Shown here: one piece after another, positions 59,689 through 64,000 of the stretch
Position numbering within the stretch: position 1 is the stretch's first letter
How the letters are laid out: every line of letters starts with the position of its first letter
DNA from: Dryas octopetala
Lineage: Eukaryota; Streptophyta; Magnoliopsida; Rosales; Rosaceae
Length of the DNA: 64,000 bases
Assembly (NCBI GenBank): GCA_963921425.1
Contig: OY992835.1
Coordinates: 1,302,001-1,366,000, forward strand
Reading direction: 5' to 3'
Notes under the pieces: generated by a model
The model's input: only the letters and a program-made list of their open reading frames with translations
What the model was told of the DNA's origin: nothing
The model's database searches: none
Position numbers and translations under genes: made by a program

Positions 59689-62650
59689 TGACAGGACCGC
59701 CCCCAGATTCCACCCTGAAACCCGGAGAGGTCCTGCGGGAATCCAAATTCAAGGAAAATCCTACCGAAAATTCGGCAGAACCTCCCCTGAAAATGGACTA
59801 ACCCAGAAACTTCTAAACCTGTTAAAAAGCACTTCTAAGTCTTTCAGCCACCTCTACCACAAGCAAATAAAGGGTCTCGATCCCACTTAAACCTTAGGAG
59901 TTGTTATCAGAGCCACTAATCATTTACAATAAGTTTTTACAAAAATAAACATAGCGCCTATAGGGACCAGGAATGAAAAATGGATGCTTTGCCTCGACGC
60001 GTTTGGCTCGACCTCCACCAACGCTACTACCTGGGGGGACAATTTAAGACAAAACAAGAAAACGGTGAGATAGGCTCAGTGAGTGGACAGTTAAATGGAG
60101 ATGAAAATCAAAGATTTAAATATCTTTTCAGAAAAACCCTTTTTCACACGTTTAACTCTAAAACCTTAGAATGTCCTTTGAAATCCCCCAGTTTTTAAAA
60201 CCATTTCTCAGTAAAATATAAATTATGAAGTTGAAAATCAAACTTTGAAATCCAAGTTCTCAAACTGAAATCGATATTGTCAATTTATAAATAAATAACT
60301 TGAGCTAAAAACTTTCTTCTCAAACATTCTCAACATATTGAAAATCAATAAACTGTTCAACTGAAACCGTCTTACTTAAACTTTTACTGTCATAAACTCA
60401 TCACTTAAAATACTTAACATTTGAAAACACACACGAGTCAGTTACCCATATAATCTGTCATACATGCGCAGAGCCGAGAATCTGTCGTACGCATGCAGAG
60501 CCATAAATAATCTGTCATACATGCGCAGAGCCGAGAATCTGTCATACGCATGCAGAGCCACAAATTCTGTCTTACGTGCGCAGAGCCGAGAGTCTGTCGT
60601 ACGCACGCAGAGCCGGATATTCTGTCGTACGTGCACGCAGAGCGGCCCCCAAAGGGCGAAGCATCCCGACACACGGCCCAAAGCCTATGTGTGTGCCGTG
60701 ATGGGTCCCAAAGACCTATTAAATCTGATAACCTGGAGGGTACTGCAAAGGTGGTTTGAAAACCATTTTCCACAACCGCGTCGTAAACATATAAAACTCA
60801 AATCTTTTTGTATCCTTCTAAACTTTCTTGAACAAAACCAAATTCATAAATCCACGAAACTTTGAATATGCATTTGTTTAACTCAAAATATCTCAATTCA
60901 TAAATCCATAAAACTTTTAATATGCAAAACCATAAGTATCAATTTAAAAGGAAGATTTATAAAAACCAAATTCTAACTCAAAATTTTTTTGGCTTAAATT
61001 TCAAACTCAGTATAGCCAAGAAATAGAATTTAGTCATCAACGTATAAGACATTTCAGAAAAATTAAAAGTTAGTCCACTCACAGTGATAGCCCTAGCTTC
61101 GATCCTCCGCCGGATCGTCACGAGCCACGGTCGTCTCGCCTATAGAATAAAACAATAAAGCCATAGAGTAGCCTCGGTTCTACGACATTTAAAGAGTGTG
61201 TGTGTATAGCCTAACGTCCCTCCCGTCTCACATTTTTCCTACTAGTTAGAAATCGTTTTTCTTTAAACTATACACTCTCACCCTATTCCAAATCCATCCC
61301 GACTCCAACTACGACACCCACGTCCTTAACTTTAGCCACAATTTCAAGAGAAAACCGGCAAGTGGCCTAACTTTACTTGGGGTCGTCCTAGAATTAAAGA
61401 CGATCCCCGTAAAGTGTTCGATCACGAGCCAAATTGAGATTCCGTCGCTCAAGTTGCACCCACCTATTCAAAATCATCAACCAACTCAATTTTAGCACCC
61501 CAATTAGCGCTAGATAACTTACGTGACAGCCAGGTGGTCAGAACCCACACTGTCGCCGCTCAAAATGGCGGCACCAAACTATATTGCACAAATTCCTCCA
61601 AATTACTCTATATTTCTGATTCTAAACATTCCTAAGGTCTTATGGGGAAGATTTTCGTCCATATAAAACCACAAGAACATCCTTCTAAAACTGAAATTCT
61701 CATATATCCCGAATGGCTCAAAATCCCCAAACTCAATCTTCCATATAAACTCAAAATTAAACAGCCACAACACAAGGTATTGAAAGCCCATCAAGAGGGA
61801 GAGAGAACCCACCTGGTATGGAGGTGGTTGGCGCCGGATTTCACCGAAAATTTGGCGAGACAGAGGGGAGCCAAACCGCTGGGATTTCTGTGCGCATAGG
61901 TTGGGCTGGCTAGAGGAGTGGCCGGCGAGCTAGCAGGCGTCGGGGGAGGCTCGCCGGAGCCTTAGGTCGCCGAAAAAGTGATCGGACGCGGCTGGGTGGC
62001 TGAGGCAGGTGCGTGCAGCGGTGGATTGCAGGCTGTGTGTTGTGGCCCTCGTCGAAGTGGTGGCTGGCTGGCGAAGGGGGCTGGTCTGGGGGGTTGGCGC
62101 CGACTCGCCGGTGGTCTTGGGGCGTCGGGAAGGTGGCCGGAGCTGCTGCGCCGGTGGGAGAAAGGGAGGGGAGTGGGGCTCGGGAAAGAGAGGGAGTAGT
62201 GAGAGAGTGCGGGGGGAGAGAGAGAGATAAAGGGGGAGGGAGAAGAGTGTAGAATTTTCTGGAGAGAGAGAGAGAGAAATCAGAAAAATTTCTGATTTTG
62301 GGTATTTTAAAAACCCACTTATATAAATTTACAAAATTGCCCCTCATTTCACGCGTCCGTATCTTTCAAACCGTAACTCGAAACGATGCGTGCTACGTGT
62401 CTATGAACTCGTGGGCTCGAAACCTATCTAACGGACCCAAAGTCAAAATCGAAAACCCATTCATTTTAAAAGTCAACTTTTGGTCAAGCTTAAATTAAAA
62501 CAAAAATATATAAATCAAAACCCTTTTTATTTTCCAAATAAATATCAAAATCTTTAAAATACAATTCCACATCCTTTTAAAAAAAATCTCTTAAAACATA
62601 GTTAAATAAAAATTTAAATTTCTAGTGAAAATTTGGGTCGGGTCGTTACA
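59689..62650 (-). mobile_element. TG...CA long terminal element R3 (solo-LTR-like), 2.96 kb
   Basis: Starts TGACAGGACCGCCCCCAG, ends GGGTCGGGTCGTTACA. The first 170 bp closely match R2; the end matches R1 and R2 in layout. On the minus strand it starts TGTAACGACCCGACCC, has TATATAAGTGGG at about 62315-62326, then a CT-rich leader and a GC-rich block, as expected of an LTR promoter. Flanks (CCCTT left, ATTAA right) do not match. No coding region was found. Confidence 0.7.
60440..60650. repeat. Tandem array, about 36-bp unit, in R3
   Basis: Six variants of TCTGTCATACATGCGCAGAG followed by CCGAGAA or CCATAAAT. ATGCGCAG/ATGCATGC alternation gives the unit a cysteine/arginine-rich ORF on the minus strand, which I reject as a gene. 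Confidence 0.85.
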
Positions 62651-63400
62651 ATTAAAGATTGAATTAAAGAGACTATTAATTTCTGACCAATATATACATG
62701 TTTTATTATTTGAGATGGGTATGGTACTCTGGTATGGTTTTGCTCAAATCAGAATTATGCACATTCCCCAGAAACAGGCACACACACACACACTATTCAT
62801 TACTGTGTTCAGGGAAAAAAAAAATTGTAATGTTTAGTAGGACTTGGAGTTGGACTATTTTAGTTAAAGAACCTTGGTAGGCTAGTATTCATTTTTATTT
62901 GCCTGGACCTGCATTCAAAACATTGACAATGGCAAATTGCGAGTATGTTGTTCCTTTTCCATAACATAATTCTTGGCAGAAAATACTTGGCCTTGTTTCC
63001 CTCTGTTTTCTTGGTTTTACCTCTCCTAATAAATAATTGGTCAGTAGTATTATGCTATTAAATGAAATAGTACGTCTTTAACTTGGGGCAGCAAGGCATT
63101 TTATTTTGTGAAGGAGGAATAATATACATGTATTTCTTTGATACATTCTGACTTTGTAAATTGAAAAGGTTGATAATATTATTAATTACTTTTTATCTAG
63201 ATGTTACCAAAAAAACTCATCTCAGGTTGTGCATGTTCATAATTGCATTGTGGTAATATATCAAAGACAATTGAGAGGTTCTAAAAACAGATGTAAACAT
63301 GCACATAATACAACAATTTATTGGTCCAAAACATGGTCTTAACCTTTAACTTACAATGGTTCAATGTCAGAAACCATTGTCTAATCTATAAGCATACCAT
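62651..63400. other. CACTA interior after R3
   Basis: AT-rich, with an (AC)n tract near 62777-62794. No gene was recognised. Confidence 0.5.
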
Positions 63401-63404
63401 ATAA

Positions 63405-63970
63405 ACCTTACAAAACCGTTGTATGATGTGTCTTCTTGCAACAGTTTTTAACCCAAAATTGATGCATCAAACATGTATATACATCAAAATAAATTTGAAA
63501 TGAGTATCTCACACAACGATTATATGTCTAAAATCCGATGTTTTTAATGACTTAAGACAACGGTTTCTTCTCATAACCGTAGTATGAAAGACCTATAGAT
63601 ATGGCAGTACACCTATTTTCAATAACCTATACAACGGTTATTATAAATAAACCGTTGTCTTCATAGGTATTTCACCTCGTGTTTCTACTTAAAATAGTTG
63701 TAAAATCCATGTTTTATATAAGGTAACCATTGTTTAACATATATCTACACATCGATTTTTACATATAAACCGATGTGTAGATAGGCACTCAACAACGGTA
63801 TCCTCCAAATCATTGATTTTTAAGGGTGTATATACAATGGTTGTCCATGTATAACTGTTGTGTAGGTGCACCAAGACAACGGTTTTTGGCCGTTGTCTAT
63901 TGGGGTATGAATAGACATCGGTCGATTAGACGACGGTAAATGGACAACTTACACAACGGTTAAAATCCGT
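63405..63970. repeat. CACTA subterminal repeats, right side
   Basis: At least ten variants of ACAACGGTTAT, AACCGTTGTC or AACCGATGTG in both orientations. They mirror those at 54345-54420. In CACTA elements such arrays bind the transposase. Confidence 0.8.
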
Positions 63971-64000
63971 CATCTGAATGCTATTTTGTAGTGGTGCTGC

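Larger units (their letters stand above)
54309..63996. mobile_element. CACTA-type transposon with captured gene fragments, 9.7 kb including nested elements
   Basis: Left end CACTACTACAAAATCATAAA, right end GCTATTTTGTAGTGGTG: 14-bp inverted termini with one mismatch. Both subterminal regions are dense in ACAACGGTT/AACCGTTGT motifs (left 54345-54420; right about 63405-63970, well over ten copies), as in CACTA elements. No matching 3-bp duplication is seen (CAA left, CTG right). It contains a UTR-like leader, pieces of at least three host genes and two TG...CA elements, but no transposase that I recognise. Confidence 0.8.

Noticed and set aside
60438-60773. 111-residue minus ORF with Cys/Arg repeats
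   Set aside because: Translation of the 36-bp tandem array in element R3.

Overview
This window is plant nuclear DNA, from a eudicot judging by its gene families. Genes carry many GT-AG introns, SSRs such as (CT)n are frequent, and most of the window is nested transposable elements. Only two host genes are convincing. I cannot name the species from sequence alone.

Layout. (1) 22-13468 (+): the 3' nine-tenths of an auxin response factor of the ARF6/ARF8 clade, closest in remembered features to ARF8. It has ten exons, and a miR167-type site lies in the PB1-encoding exon. Its introns hold two tRNA-derived SINE-like insertions and a foldback element. (2) 13.5-20.6 kb: a foldback MITE, a 1.05-kb Mutator-like element containing a long hairpin, a decayed endogenous caulimovirid RT relic, and about 2.7 kb of GGTAAC/GTTACC-rich repeats. 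(3) 20982-26158: a complete 5.2-kb non-autonomous CACTA element with a 3-bp ATC target duplication, carrying exon-like pieces I cannot identify. (4) 26492-28410: a Mutator-like candidate with an internal 147-bp GC-rich triplication. (5) 29280-34807 (+): a cysteine-rich receptor-like kinase (DUF26/CRK2-CRK3 type), eight exons, intact after its 5' end but with no in-frame ATG. (6) 34825-41472: a decayed Ty1/copia element that starts 18 bp after the CRK stop codon. (7) 41472-54269: a nest. An old hAT transposase gene (minus strand) is broken by a younger 5.7-kb hAT with perfect 8-bp duplication and an intact 686-aa transposase, and by a 2.8-kb TG...CA element. (8) 54309-63996: a 9.7-kb CACTA-type element with captured pieces of a Dicer-like gene, plastid ClpP5 and probably a kinesin, with two further TG...CA elements inside.

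The two host genes look functionally unrelated: ARF8 is a nuclear auxin-response regulator and the CRK is a plasma-membrane receptor kinase. The most notable biology is gene-fragment capture. One CACTA exon fuses Dicer-like helicase sequence in frame to ClpP5 sequence. The young hAT carries what looks like one HD-Zip homeobox exon with its splice sites. I found no bacterial-type system, CRISPR array, rRNA gene or standard tRNA gene.
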